The notes under the pieces are model-generated. The model saw only the letters and a program-made list of their open reading frames with translations. It did not search any database and was not told the origin of the DNA. From Bacteroidaceae bacterium (GTDB lineage: Bacteria; Bacteroidota; Bacteroidia; Bacteroidales; Bacteroidaceae), in assembly GCA_017470525.1 (NCBI GenBank), contig JAFUYM010000018.1, positions 1-35,860 of the forward strand: 35,860 nt of DNA, given 5' to 3'. The translations under genes and the position numbers were made by a program. Shown here in pieces: positions 1-6,376 of this stretch. Numbering within the stretch: the stretch's first letter is position 1; each line of letters opens with the position of its first letter.

Positions 1-79
1 ACCTCAAGTCGCATCGTGGGGTAAGGGGATGGTGGCTACATATTGATGTTGTGCTGTTGCTTTTTACTGAAAGCTGCTA

Positions 80-802
80 CTAACGACTCATAAATCTACC
101 CTTAATCGTGTATTGGATGATAGTTGCGGATTTTAGGATCACATCCTTCGAACAGAGCACCTGCTTCTTGTCGAACTGGCTCAGTCGAGTGATGCGACTC
201 TGGTTGGCATGTGCTGACACACAATCATCAGGAATGCGTACAGCCGCCCACACAGCACCTTTCTCACCTGCTCCCTTACCAATCATCTCCAGAATCCAAG
301 CCTCGTTCTTGTCGCAGATGGAGAAAGTCTCACCCTCTGAGCAATAACCATACTTGTCCACCAACGAAGTCATGATGTCAATCGCATTACGGGCAGAAGT
401 GGAACGCTCCAATGCAATGTAAATCAGCGAGCCGTAATCGATGATGCCCTCTGTCTTCCAAAGTTCCTCACGGCCACCATACGTCGTCTCCGTGATGCTC
501 ACCTGATGCTCGTTCATCTGCCCCACCACGTTATACGTCCTCTCCGCCTGCGGAATCTCACCCAGATACTTGTTCGAATCCCAGTCATAAATCTTCCTCA
601 TCTCACCAGCCGCATGTACCCCACCTTTGTGATGGTAGATGTTTCCATACATGCCGTAAGAATCCGCATTATAACTCACAATCACGCTTCCATCTGCAGA
701 AGCACCCTTGCCAACAATGATGTTGGTACAAGCCCAAGCAGTCGTCATCAGGGCAGAAACGCCCCATGCCACTACCGAAAAAATAAAATTCTTCATTGCC
801 AT
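80..802 (-). pseudogene. C69-family dipeptidase, C-terminally truncated
   Basis: The N-terminus has a signal peptide ending in a Trp-Ala-Cys junction, followed by CTNIIVGKGASADGS. This is the mature start of the peptidase C69 (PepD-like) family, where Cys25 would become the N-terminal nucleophile after cleavage. Residues up to about 220 (GSLIYIALERS, the EMIGKG block, the HANQSRI block, SKDV) follow the family. The frame then runs into about 18 unrelated residues and stops. Family members in Bacteroidetes are usually around 540-600 residues, so over half is missing, and I do not see the remainder in another frame of bases 1-79. The start could be Met1 or Met3. A TATCTTTG -7 element lies 22 bp upstream. 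It is probably a non-functional or misassembled 5' fragment, although the promoter and signal peptide are intact. Confidence 0.75.
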
Positions 803-823
803 AAAGTTCTCTTTTTATGGATG

Positions 824-831
824 CAAAGATA
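824..831 (-). promoter_or_regulatory. -7 element TATCTTTG of the C69 dipeptidase fragment
   Basis: The minus strand reads TATCTTTG, matching the Bacteroidetes sigma-ABfr -7 consensus TAnnTTTG, 22 bp upstream of the ATG. It is divergent from the SDR promoter at 915-922. Confidence 0.65.
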
Positions 832-914
832 CACATTTTCACGAAAAAGAACAAAAAACAACGGGAAACAACATCTCTGACACAAGAAACAAGGCTTTTC
901 CCAACAAGTTTTCG

Positions 915-922
915 TACATTTG
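915..922 (+). promoter_or_regulatory. -7 element TACATTTG of the SDR gene
   Basis: TACATTTG lies 35 bp upstream of the SDR start codon. No good -33 TTTG is visible at the usual distance, so the promoter may be weak or activator dependent. Confidence 0.55.
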
Positions 923-957
923 CCAAATAAAAAACCACGGCAACAGCAACGAAACGT

Positions 958-1713
958 ATGACACAGAAGAAAGCCATCATCATAGGTGCCACATCAGGCA
1001 TCGGACTCGAAATGGTCAAGGTACTCACCTCGCAAGGTTGGCAGGTGGGCATCGCTGGCAGGCGGCAAGCATCGCTGCAACAGATTCAGAGCAAGAACCT
1101 CGATGTGGTTGCCACCGAGTGCATTGACATCACGCAAGAGGATGCCCCCAAACGTCTCCTCACCCTCATTGGGAAGACAGGCGGCATGAACCTCTACTTC
1201 CACAGTGCTGGCATCGGCTATCAGAACCCTGCCCTCGACATGGAAAAAGAGATGGCGACCGTTGCCACCAACGTGACGGGCTTCACACAAATGGTGGGTA
1301 CAGCCTTCCACTACTTCGAACAGCACCCCGAACAAGACAGCCACCTCGCCGTCATCAGCAGCATTGCCGGCACACGAGGCTTAGGTGCCGCTCCTGCCTA
1401 CTCGTCCACCAAACGCTACATCAACCACTACCTCGAATGCCTCACCCAACTTTGCCACATCCGAGGCATCCGACACATCCACCTCCACGACATCCGTCCC
1501 GGCTTTGTCCGCACCCCACTCCTTGCAGACGGTCATCACTACCCCTTCCAACTCGACCCACATAGCGTTGCCCTCTCCATCGCAAAGGGCATCCGCCACA
1601 ATCGTTCCATCATCACCATCGACTGGCACTACCGCCTCCTCGTCTTCTTCTGGCGGCTGATTCCGAGGTGGTTGTGGGTACGGATGAAGGTGGTGTCAAA
1701 AGGGAAAGATTGA
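958..1713 (+). CDS. Short-chain dehydrogenase/reductase (SDR)
   Basis: This is a 251-residue classical SDR with a Rossmann fold. The nucleotide-binding motif GATSGIG is at residues 10-16, an NAG-like HSAG block at 82-85, structural Asn105, catalytic Ser at 134-135, and the YxxxK pair Tyr148/Lys152. A PGFVRT block at 181-186 is also typical. The Arg-Arg pair after beta-2 (GRR, 34-36) suggests NADP(H) preference, which is inferred. The substrate cannot be told from sequence. The last 25 residues are Trp/Arg-rich and hydrophobic (FWRLIPRWLW), which could attach the protein to the membrane, as in ketoreductase-like SDRs. The gene is monocistronic: its own promoter is upstream and an intrinsic terminator starts 24 bp after the stop codon. 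Confidence 0.9.
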   Translation: MTQKKAIIIGATSGIGLEMVKVLTSQGWQVGIAGRRQASLQQIQSKNLDVVATECIDITQEDAPKRLLTLIGKTGGMNLYFHSAGIGYQNPALDMEKEMATVATNVTGFTQMVGTAFHYFEQHPEQDSHLAVISSIAGTRGLGAAPAYSSTKRYINHYLECLTQLCHIRGIRHIHLHDIRPGFVRTPLLADGHHYPFQLDPHSVALSIAKGIRHNRSIITIDWHYRLLVFFWRLIPRWLWVRMKVVSKGKD

Positions 1714-1736
1714 TTGAATTGGCTCTATAAAAATCC

Positions 1737-1776
1737 TGTGTCTTGGGAGAAATTCACATCCCAAGGCACATTTTTT
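1737..1776 (+). terminator. Intrinsic terminator after the SDR gene
   Basis: A 12-bp stem pairs 1737-1748 with 1759-1770 (one T-G wobble), has a 10-base loop, and is followed directly by six T residues at 1771-1776. Confidence 0.85.
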
Positions 1777-1787
1777 AGCCTCTTTCT

Positions 1788-1819
1788 TTTGTTCTTCTGA
1801 AAAAGTCTTTGTACATTTG
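1788..1819 (+). promoter_or_regulatory. Consensus promoter of the MntA/HepT pair
   Basis: TTTG at 1788-1791 and TACATTTG at 1812-1819 are separated by 20 bp, a full match to the Bacteroidetes consensus. The predicted transcript begins with a 7-bp hairpin capped by a TTCG loop (1823-1840). Confidence 0.8.
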
Positions 1820-1889
1820 CAACGTGTTCTTCGGAACATGATTATAATAGTACAAATACCCGCATTAATACGTTCTACAAAAAGAAACG

Positions 1890-2189
1890 ATGAGTACATT
1901 GACAATGACAAAGATGATGGCTGAATATTTTAAGACACAACCCGTCTTAAAAGCATGGCTGTTTGGCTCTTATTCTCGAGGCGAAGAAAACCCCGGCAGC
2001 GATGTGGACATTCTCATTGTCCCTGACAAGACTCAACATTTCAGTTTGTTCACACTCGGAGGCATGTACGAGGACTTGAAAGCCTTGTTGGGGCGAGAAG
2101 TGGACATCATCACGGATGGCGGACTGCTCCCCTTTGCCAGAGAAAGTGCGGAACGTGACAAGAAACTGATTTATGAGAGAAAGGACTAA
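1890..2189 (+). CDS. mntA: MntA-like minimal nucleotidyltransferase (antitoxin)
   Basis: This 99-residue protein has the minimal nucleotidyltransferase signature: GS at 26-27, then the DVD pair Asp38/Asp40, with a third acidic residue at Asp72 (REVDII). The family (MNT, DUF4062-independent, partner of HEPN toxins) is known to act as an antitoxin by AMPylating a tyrosine near the HEPN active site of HepT. The gene overlaps the next one by 17 bp, so translation is probably coupled. Nucleotidyltransferase followed by HEPN is the standard operon layout. All three catalytic acids are present, so the enzyme should be active. The leader between promoter and start is AT-rich with no strong Shine-Dalgarno, as is usual in Bacteroidetes. 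Confidence 0.85.
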   Translation: MSTLTMTKMMAEYFKTQPVLKAWLFGSYSRGEENPGSDVDILIVPDKTQHFSLFTLGGMYEDLKALLGREVDIITDGGLLPFARESAERDKKLIYERKD

Positions 2190-2520
2190 AGACCCGAAAC
2201 GGTTGGCAGACATTCTGCAAGCCATCGACAACATTGTCAAGTACATAGGCGACACCTCTATGGAAGAGTTCATTGCCGATGGCATGTGCTATCATGCTGT
2301 TGTTTATAATCTGATGATTATTGGTGAGGCTGCCAACATGCTGACTTTCGACTTCCGCGAGGAGCATCCCAAAACTCCCTGGAAAGAGATAACAGGTATG
2401 CGTAACTTTCTCGTACACGACTACCACCACGTAGAGGAAGACATCGTATGGAAAGCCATCCAAGAAGACTTGCCACCATTGCGAGAACAAGTGATAGAAT
2501 ACCTAAAGAGTAGTCAATAA
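2173..2520 (+). CDS. hepT: HepT-like HEPN-domain toxin (DUF86)
   Basis: This 115-residue all-helical DUF86/HEPN protein carries the RX4H motif RNFLVHDY, with Arg77, His82 and Tyr84. In characterised HepT proteins this motif forms an RNase active site, and the tyrosine is the AMPylation target of MntA. An upstream IGEAAN block at 50-55 is also typical of the family. The start at 2173 lies inside mntA, whose stop is at 2187-2189. The terminator in repeat copy 2 begins 47 bp after the stop, so the pair forms a closed two-gene unit. Role: a ribonuclease toxin kept in check by its partner, either for plasmid or element maintenance or for phage defence. Which one applies cannot be read from sequence. 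Confidence 0.87.
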   Translation: MRERTKDPKRLADILQAIDNIVKYIGDTSMEEFIADGMCYHAVVYNLMIIGEAANMLTFDFREEHPKTPWKEITGMRNFLVHDYHHVEEDIVWKAIQEDLPPLREQVIEYLKSSQ

Positions 2521-2566
2521 AAACAAAAGAATTGCATTAAAGTTTGACATCGTCGGAGAGAATCTA

Positions 2567-2669
2567 TGTGTCTTGGGAGAAATTCACATCCCAAGGCACA
2601 TTTTTTAGCCTCTTTCTTTTGTTCTTCTGAAAAAGTCTTTGTACATTTGCAACGTGTTCTTCGGAACAT
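2567..2669 (+). repeat. 103-bp direct repeat, copy 2 (terminator plus promoter cassette)
   Basis: This is a perfect copy of 1737-1839. The terminator part (2567-2606) closes hepT. The promoter part (TTTG 2618-2621, TACATTTG 2642-2649) drives the structured leader of the lipoprotein gene at 2870. Confidence 0.95.
2618..2649 (+). promoter_or_regulatory. Consensus promoter of the lipoprotein gene
   Basis: TTTG-N20-TACATTTG lies inside repeat copy 2. The transcript would carry about 210 nt of leader before the ATG at 2870. Confidence 0.75.
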
Positions 2670-2688
2670 AACATTTTATTTGTTCATC

Positions 2689-2838
2689 TTTCCCTATCGA
2701 ACTTGCACCTCGACCACGGAAACTTTAAGAACAAAGACTATAATCCAAGAGATTTGCACCCATATGGTGCAGATTTCTCCATTGGATTATAGAGGCAGTG
2801 CAAGGCCTGATAGGGAAATGGTGGGTCTGCACTTTTTT
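2689..2838 (+). ncRNA. Structured leader RNA with nested and alternative stems
   Basis: Visible pairings are an outer 10-bp stem 2689-2698 with 2809-2818, a 6-bp stem 2703-2708 with 2798-2803, an 11-bp stem 2738-2748 with 2782-2792, and an inner hairpin 2755-2760 with 2766-2771. The segment GTGCAGA (2767-2773) can instead pair with TCTGCAC (2826-2832), which is followed by six T residues. That would be a terminator-like alternative. The layout resembles a regulatory leader, but a folded mobile repeat is also possible. I do not recognise a known riboswitch class. Confidence 0.5.
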
Positions 2839-2869
2839 GTATAAGTACTAATGATAAAAAACAACGATT

Positions 2870-3814
2870 ATGAAGAAGTCTGCTTTAACATTGTCTGTAC
2901 TGTTGCTTGCGATGCAAGCACTGATCTATTCATGTGATTCCAGTTCAGAAACTGCGACACGAATTGCCGAAGTTGAGAAAAAGTATCAAGACAGTATTGC
3001 TGCATTAAAAGAAGTCTTGAATGAAAAACAAAAACAAATAGACTTGCTAAGTTACCCTGCAGACCAGAGGCTGCAGAAGGTAAAAGAACTAATTGAGGCG
3101 GGAGACTTTGACAAAGCATCGACAGAAATAGTACAGTTACAGAAACTCTTCCCAAAATCGCAAGAAGCATTGGCTTCCTCCACTCTCATATCAAAAATAA
3201 GCGAATTGAAAGAAGCAAAACGCAAGGAAGAAGAAAGGATAAAGGCACTTGGCTTTAAGGCTTTGAATATTGTTCAGAATGTAACAATCGCCGAGAACAA
3301 GATTTCATTCTCTAATTGTAAAATTGGTCTGAAGTACACACATGATGTCTATCCTACATATACTGGTTCTGAATGGAGGGAGCATACGGCAGACAAGGGG
3401 AGTAGTTTTATGTCCTACAACATGGACATCACTTCATCATCAAAAGACCCTAACATACCTACCATCGCGTTCTATTCAATCGATGGTGACAAACTAACCT
3501 ACCAAAATACGTTCTGGGTGAATTTTGCCCGATGGAACGACTATGGATGCTACTTAGGCAATGAACCAGACCATAAAAATGATTTTGCGAAAGTTAGCAC
3601 TGTAAAATTCAGGTTGGGTGCTCAACTTGAAGACCACTATTTTAAGGAGCCTTATATCGTAGTGCTAAAAAAAGCAAACACACTTTCCAGACACTATGAC
3701 AGATTTGAAAACCCTCCTGTTTCATATTCGGGCGATGATGGATATCCTTCAAGATTAAGCATCGAAGATTTTAACAATGGACAATATGTTGCATTAAAAG
3801 TTGCTAATTTATAA
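2870..3814 (+). CDS. Putative lipoprotein with coiled-coil segment, function unknown
   Basis: This 314-residue protein starts with a lipoprotein signal (hydrophobic core, then IYSC with Cys22 as the lipidation site), followed by a Ser/Asp stretch that often marks surface-exposed Bacteroidetes lipoproteins. Residues 29-62 and 100-127 are charged and helical (EVEKKYQDSIAALKEVLNEK and the KEAKRKEEERIK block), likely coiled coil, with a short TPR-like stretch (AGDFDKASTEIVQLQKLFP) between. The C-terminal half is beta-rich and aromatic with no motif I recognise. The gene is transcribed from repeat copy 2 through a long structured leader. Confidence is high that it is a secreted, lipid-anchored protein; its function is unknown. 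Confidence 0.75.
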   Translation: MKKSALTLSVLLLAMQALIYSCDSSSETATRIAEVEKKYQDSIAALKEVLNEKQKQIDLLSYPADQRLQKVKELIEAGDFDKASTEIVQLQKLFPKSQEALASSTLISKISELKEAKRKEEERIKALGFKALNIVQNVTIAENKISFSNCKIGLKYTHDVYPTYTGSEWREHTADKGSSFMSYNMDITSSSKDPNIPTIAFYSIDGDKLTYQNTFWVNFARWNDYGCYLGNEPDHKNDFAKVSTVKFRLGAQLEDHYFKEPYIVVLKKANTLSRHYDRFENPPVSYSGDDGYPSRLSIEDFNNGQYVALKVANL

Positions 3815-3964
3815 GAATATAACAACATGTCATACCCTGCTTAATCTCATGATTTAACATGAATTCGACGAAAATAAAAATAGATAGAAATCATTGCCTA
3901 AATATTAGGAAATTAGCGACGGCTTTAGCAAATTTATAGTGACCAAACAACTATATAAACCAAT

Positions 3965-3983
3965 GTGAGTTCGTTGAACTCAC
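3965..3983. repeat. Perfect 8-bp hairpin after the lipoprotein gene
   Basis: GTGAGTTC and GAACTCAC flank a 3-base loop. There is no T-run behind it, so it is a weak terminator candidate at best. The stretch 3815-4249 has no convincing gene. Confidence 0.4.
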
Positions 3984-4020
3984 GTTAATTTAGCACGAAA
4001 GTAATCAATAATAATGAAAA

Positions 4021-4102
4021 CCACAGCCATTATTTATCGTACCCCTCGGGTACGCTGTGGTGTACCCCTCGGGTACGGCACGGCGAACCCGAGGGGTACG
4101 AT
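4021..4102. repeat. Cluster of GTACCC/GGGTAC palindromes
   Basis: Three near-identical units lie at 4038-4054, 4062-4077 and 4086-4100 (the last inverted). Each can fold alone (GTACCC-CTC-GGGTAC), and the first and third form a 19-bp inverted repeat with one mismatch. CCACAGC at 4021-4027 also pairs with GCTGTGG at 4054-4060. The cluster sits at the end of the lipoprotein transcript and may be a REP-like or termination element. Confidence 0.6.
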
Positions 4103-4150
4103 TTGTTAATCGTTGAGGCATCTATACAGAAATTGGGGAAAGAAGTGTTT

Positions 4151-4177
4151 GCAAGTGGCTTAATATGAGCCACTTGC
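4151..4177. repeat. 10-bp perfect inverted repeat beside repeat copy A
   Basis: GCAAGTGGCT (4151-4160) and AGCCACTTGC (4168-4177) flank a 7-base loop. The right arm overlaps the start of the 79-bp direct repeat, and copy B at 5705 lacks this left arm. It may serve as the 3' hairpin of the minus-strand ATPase transcript, though no clear T-run follows. Confidence 0.5.
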
Positions 4178-4242
4178 AAAAAGGTATTGACTTTGGCAAA
4201 AAAAATGTTGTATCTTTGCAGCGTAAAAACAGAAGAAAAAGA
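4164..4242 (+). repeat. 79-bp direct repeat, copy A (contains promoter)
   Basis: It matches 5705-5782 with three substitutions and one 1-base indel. It contains TTG at 4187-4189, a gap of 21, and TATCTTTG at 4211-4218. Transcription from it would run into the 3' end of the ATPase gene on the opposite strand. Confidence 0.9.
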
Positions 4243-4249
4243 CTTGGTT

Positions 4250-5434
4250 TCAAAACAATTTATTTATATCCATCAGCAAAAAATCCTCTGCACGAATACC
4301 CCCATCACCGACAATGAATGCGGTTTTGGGGTTAAACATCTCTTTAAACTTCTTCAGCCCGACAGTATCCTTTTCCGCATTGCTCTTGACCTCTATGGCT
4401 ATTGTCACACCTTTCTTCCTAAGGATAAAATCAACTTCCTCATTACGGTCACGCCAATAAAATACATCAAAACGATGGACAAAAGCCTGACTGACAAGAT
4501 AGGCTCCAATACCCGACTCAAAAATATGTCCCCATTCTTTTCTGTCGAGAATCGCTTGTTCAAACGTAAGGGGGACAAATACCATTTTCAACGCATTGTT
4601 ATAAACTTGAAACTTGGGGATGCTTGCTTTCCGACGTGCCATATCCACACTATATTTTTGTAATCCACACAGCAGACCACATTCATCCAACAAGTTTACA
4701 TAGCCCGACAATGTTGCCGTATTGCCAGCATCCTGCAATGCTCCCAACATTTTATTCAAAGACAAAATTTGCCCCGAATACGCAGCACCCAGTTCAAACG
4801 TTTGACGGAGCAATGCAGGTTTACTGATTGGAGTATCCATCAAAATGTCCTTGTTGATGGTAGCATCTACAATAGAGGATTGAATATACTGTTGATAACG
4901 CTCTTCGTCATCCAACAAGGGTGCTGCTCCAGGATACCCCCCATAAAAAAGATATTGGTCTAGTGTGAATCCAAAACACTCATTCATCTCAAGATAAGTC
5001 CAATGCCCCATACGGATTTCCTCAAAACGACCTGCCAACGACTCTGACAAGCCTTTCTCCAACAACACCCTACTGCTACCAAGCAACAATACTTTTATCT
5101 CACGACTTTCAAAGGTATCAGCATCCCATTCTTTCTTCACTACTTCACTCCAATTCGATATTTTCTGAATCTCGTCAATAACAAGAATCATAGTCTTCAG
5201 TCCCTTGCTATCCATCATGCTACGGACAGCCGCCCAACAATTGGAGACCCAAGCACTATTTGTGGCAGGAACATGGTCTGCTGAAAAATGTTGAAAGGGA
5301 ACATCTATATCCTGTAGCACCTGTTTGACAACTGTTGATTTGCCAACTTGTCGTGGCCCCATTACTACTTGAATAAAGCGACGAGGCTCTTCAAGCCTCT
5401 TTCTTATCTTCTGATATTCAGCCCTTTTGTACAT
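4250..5434 (-). CDS. AAA-type ATPase with DUF4143 C-terminal domain
   Basis: This 394-residue protein has Walker A GPRQVGKST at 26-34, Walker B ILVIDEIQ with Asp87/Glu88, and a sensor-like GSS at 119-121. The C-terminal DUF4143 region ends in a PD-(D/E)XK-like core, EEVDFIL...AIEVKS, with Asp335, Glu348 and Lys350. This architecture is common and abundant in Bacteroidetes; its biological role is unsettled, and suggestions include defence or mobile-element functions. A promoter with a repeat-rich leader sits directly upstream, which suggests self-regulation. The stop codon is only 8 bp from repeat copy A, and copy B lies 270 bp upstream of the start, so the gene looks like an inserted module. 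It is full length for the family. Confidence 0.88.
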   Translation of the reverse strand: MYKRAEYQKIRKRLEEPRRFIQVVMGPRQVGKSTVVKQVLQDIDVPFQHFSADHVPATNSAWVSNCWAAVRSMMDSKGLKTMILVIDEIQKISNWSEVVKKEWDADTFESREIKVLLLGSSRVLLEKGLSESLAGRFEEIRMGHWTYLEMNECFGFTLDQYLFYGGYPGAAPLLDDEERYQQYIQSSIVDATINKDILMDTPISKPALLRQTFELGAAYSGQILSLNKMLGALQDAGNTATLSGYVNLLDECGLLCGLQKYSVDMARRKASIPKFQVYNNALKMVFVPLTFEQAILDRKEWGHIFESGIGAYLVSQAFVHRFDVFYWRDRNEEVDFILRKKGVTIAIEVKSNAEKDTVGLKKFKEMFNPKTAFIVGDGGIRAEDFLLMDINKLF

Positions 5435-5446
5435 ACTTTTACATTT

Positions 5447-5474
5447 TACGCAGTGAAGTGCGTATTTTTACGCA
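5447..5474 (-). promoter_or_regulatory. Operator-like repeats in the ATPase leader
   Basis: TACGCA or its complement occurs three times: 5447-5452, 5459-5464 (inverted) and 5469-5474. The last two form a hairpin with a TTTT loop, and CACTGCGTAAAA (minus strand) is repeated directly. The sites lie between the -7 element and the start codon, a position that fits repression. Confidence 0.5.
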
Positions 5475-5477
5475 GTG

Positions 5478-5485
5478 CAAAGATA
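5478..5485 (-). promoter_or_regulatory. -7 element TATCTTTG of the ATPase gene
   Basis: The minus strand reads TATCTTTG, 44 bp upstream of the ATG, just before the operator-like repeats. The remaining gap 5486-5704 holds no gene that I can see. Confidence 0.65.
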
Positions 5486-5704
5486 ATCATTATTTTTTAC
5501 ATCCCCCAGAAAAATATGAAAAACTTCCAGAAAAGTGCGGTTTACAATCTAACAAACACAAAAATGACGAAAACAAAAAGCATTCTTTTCTCCATCGAAG
5601 ACTAGTACAACCATTCCTTTTCTATGATTTCAGAAAAGGGGAATAGGACAAAAGAAAGAATCAGAAACGCATGAGGCTAAAAGAGCATTACGCAATCTTC
5701 TCTT

Positions 5705-5782
5705 TATGAGCCTGTTGCAAAAAGGTATTGACTTTGGCGAAAAAATGTTGTATCTTTGCAGCGTAAAAACAGAAGAAAAAGA
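5705..5782 (+). repeat. 78-bp direct repeat, copy B (contains promoter)
   Basis: This is the partner of copy A at 4164-4242. The promoter TTG 5728-5730, gap of 20, TATCTTTG 5751-5758 is correctly placed to drive the HU-like gene at 5838, so this is probably the original copy. Confidence 0.9.
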
Positions 5783-5837
5783 GTGTTGAAAGTATTAGTT
5801 AACCTTCGGTATTAACCCGCAAAAAAGTTTCATAACC

Positions 5838-6242
5838 ATGAGTATCGCTTACCGTAAAGTGAAGAGACAAGTCATCAACCCCGACCACACGACCCATGAG
5901 GCATGGCTGATGCAACAGGTGTGTCCTACGCCTGTTGCATTCGAGGATTTTGTGAAAGAGTGCATGATGTCGCAAGGTGTGGCACAAGCACAAGTGAAAG
6001 GCATTGCCTGTGCCATGTCTGACCGATTGCGGCACTATTTGAGTTTGGGACACAGCGTACAGATTGGCGGCATTGGCACATTGAGACCTGTTTTCAATGC
6101 AAAAAGTGCCGAATCGGCTGAACAACTCAGTGCCAAGTGCATACACTCCGTGAAAGTGCGTTTTTATCCCCACAAAGAATTTCAAGAAACGCTGAAAAAG
6201 ATGGAGTTTGAGGATGTGGAGATGCTGGATGAAGAAGAGTGA
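5838..6242 (+). CDS. HU-related DNA-binding protein
   Basis: This 134-residue protein resembles the Bacteroidales HU-related family: an N-terminal extension (SIAYRKVKRQVINPD), a helical dimerisation part at 33-66, and a beta-arm region around SVQIGGIGTLRPVF at 72-85, where IG-G-G-L matches the HU/IHF core. The C-terminus is acidic (DVEMLDEEE). HU proteins bend and compact DNA, and this subfamily occurs in many copies per genome, often near mobile DNA. The gene is transcribed from repeat copy B, with about 70 nt of leader. A large inverted repeat between it and nadC probably ends both transcripts. Confidence 0.85.
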   Translation: MSIAYRKVKRQVINPDHTTHEAWLMQQVCPTPVAFEDFVKECMMSQGVAQAQVKGIACAMSDRLRHYLSLGHSVQIGGIGTLRPVFNAKSAESAEQLSAKCIHSVKVRFYPHKEFQETLKKMEFEDVEMLDEEE

Positions 6243-6372
6243 AAAAATAAAGTGAAAAGTGAAGAGTGAAAAGTGAGAAATTTGCTACCGCACTTGTTAG
6301 TCATTCTGTTGGCTTACTGCTGCGGCAGCAAATTTTTCACTTTTCACTCTTCACTCTTCACTTTATTTTTAA
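6242..6372. terminator. Large inverted repeat, likely bidirectional terminator
   Basis: Arms of about 50 bp (6242-6291 and 6322-6372) pair with roughly three mismatches around a 30-base centre. The arms are built from repeated GTGAA(A/G)A units, and the outer ends are A-rich and T-rich, giving a T-run in both directions. It sits between the convergent HU-like and nadC genes. Confidence 0.65.
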
Positions 6373-6376
6373 TTTT

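Larger units (their letters stand above)
1737..1839 (+). repeat. 103-bp direct repeat, copy 1 (terminator plus promoter cassette)
   Basis: This copy is identical over 103 bp to 2567-2669, exactly 830 bp downstream. It contains an intrinsic terminator (1737-1776), a consensus promoter (TTTG at 1788-1791, a gap of 20, TACATTTG at 1812-1819) and the start of a leader with a UUCG-capped hairpin. The two copies bracket the MntA/HepT pair. Confidence 0.95.

Noticed and set aside
2566-2844. 92-residue plus-strand frame through repeat copy 2
   Set aside because: It runs through a terminator, promoter and structured leader; composition is not protein-like.
4187-4663. 158-residue plus-strand frame
   Set aside because: It is antisense to the DUF4143 ATPase and begins in the promoter of repeat copy A; only an antisense RNA is plausible.
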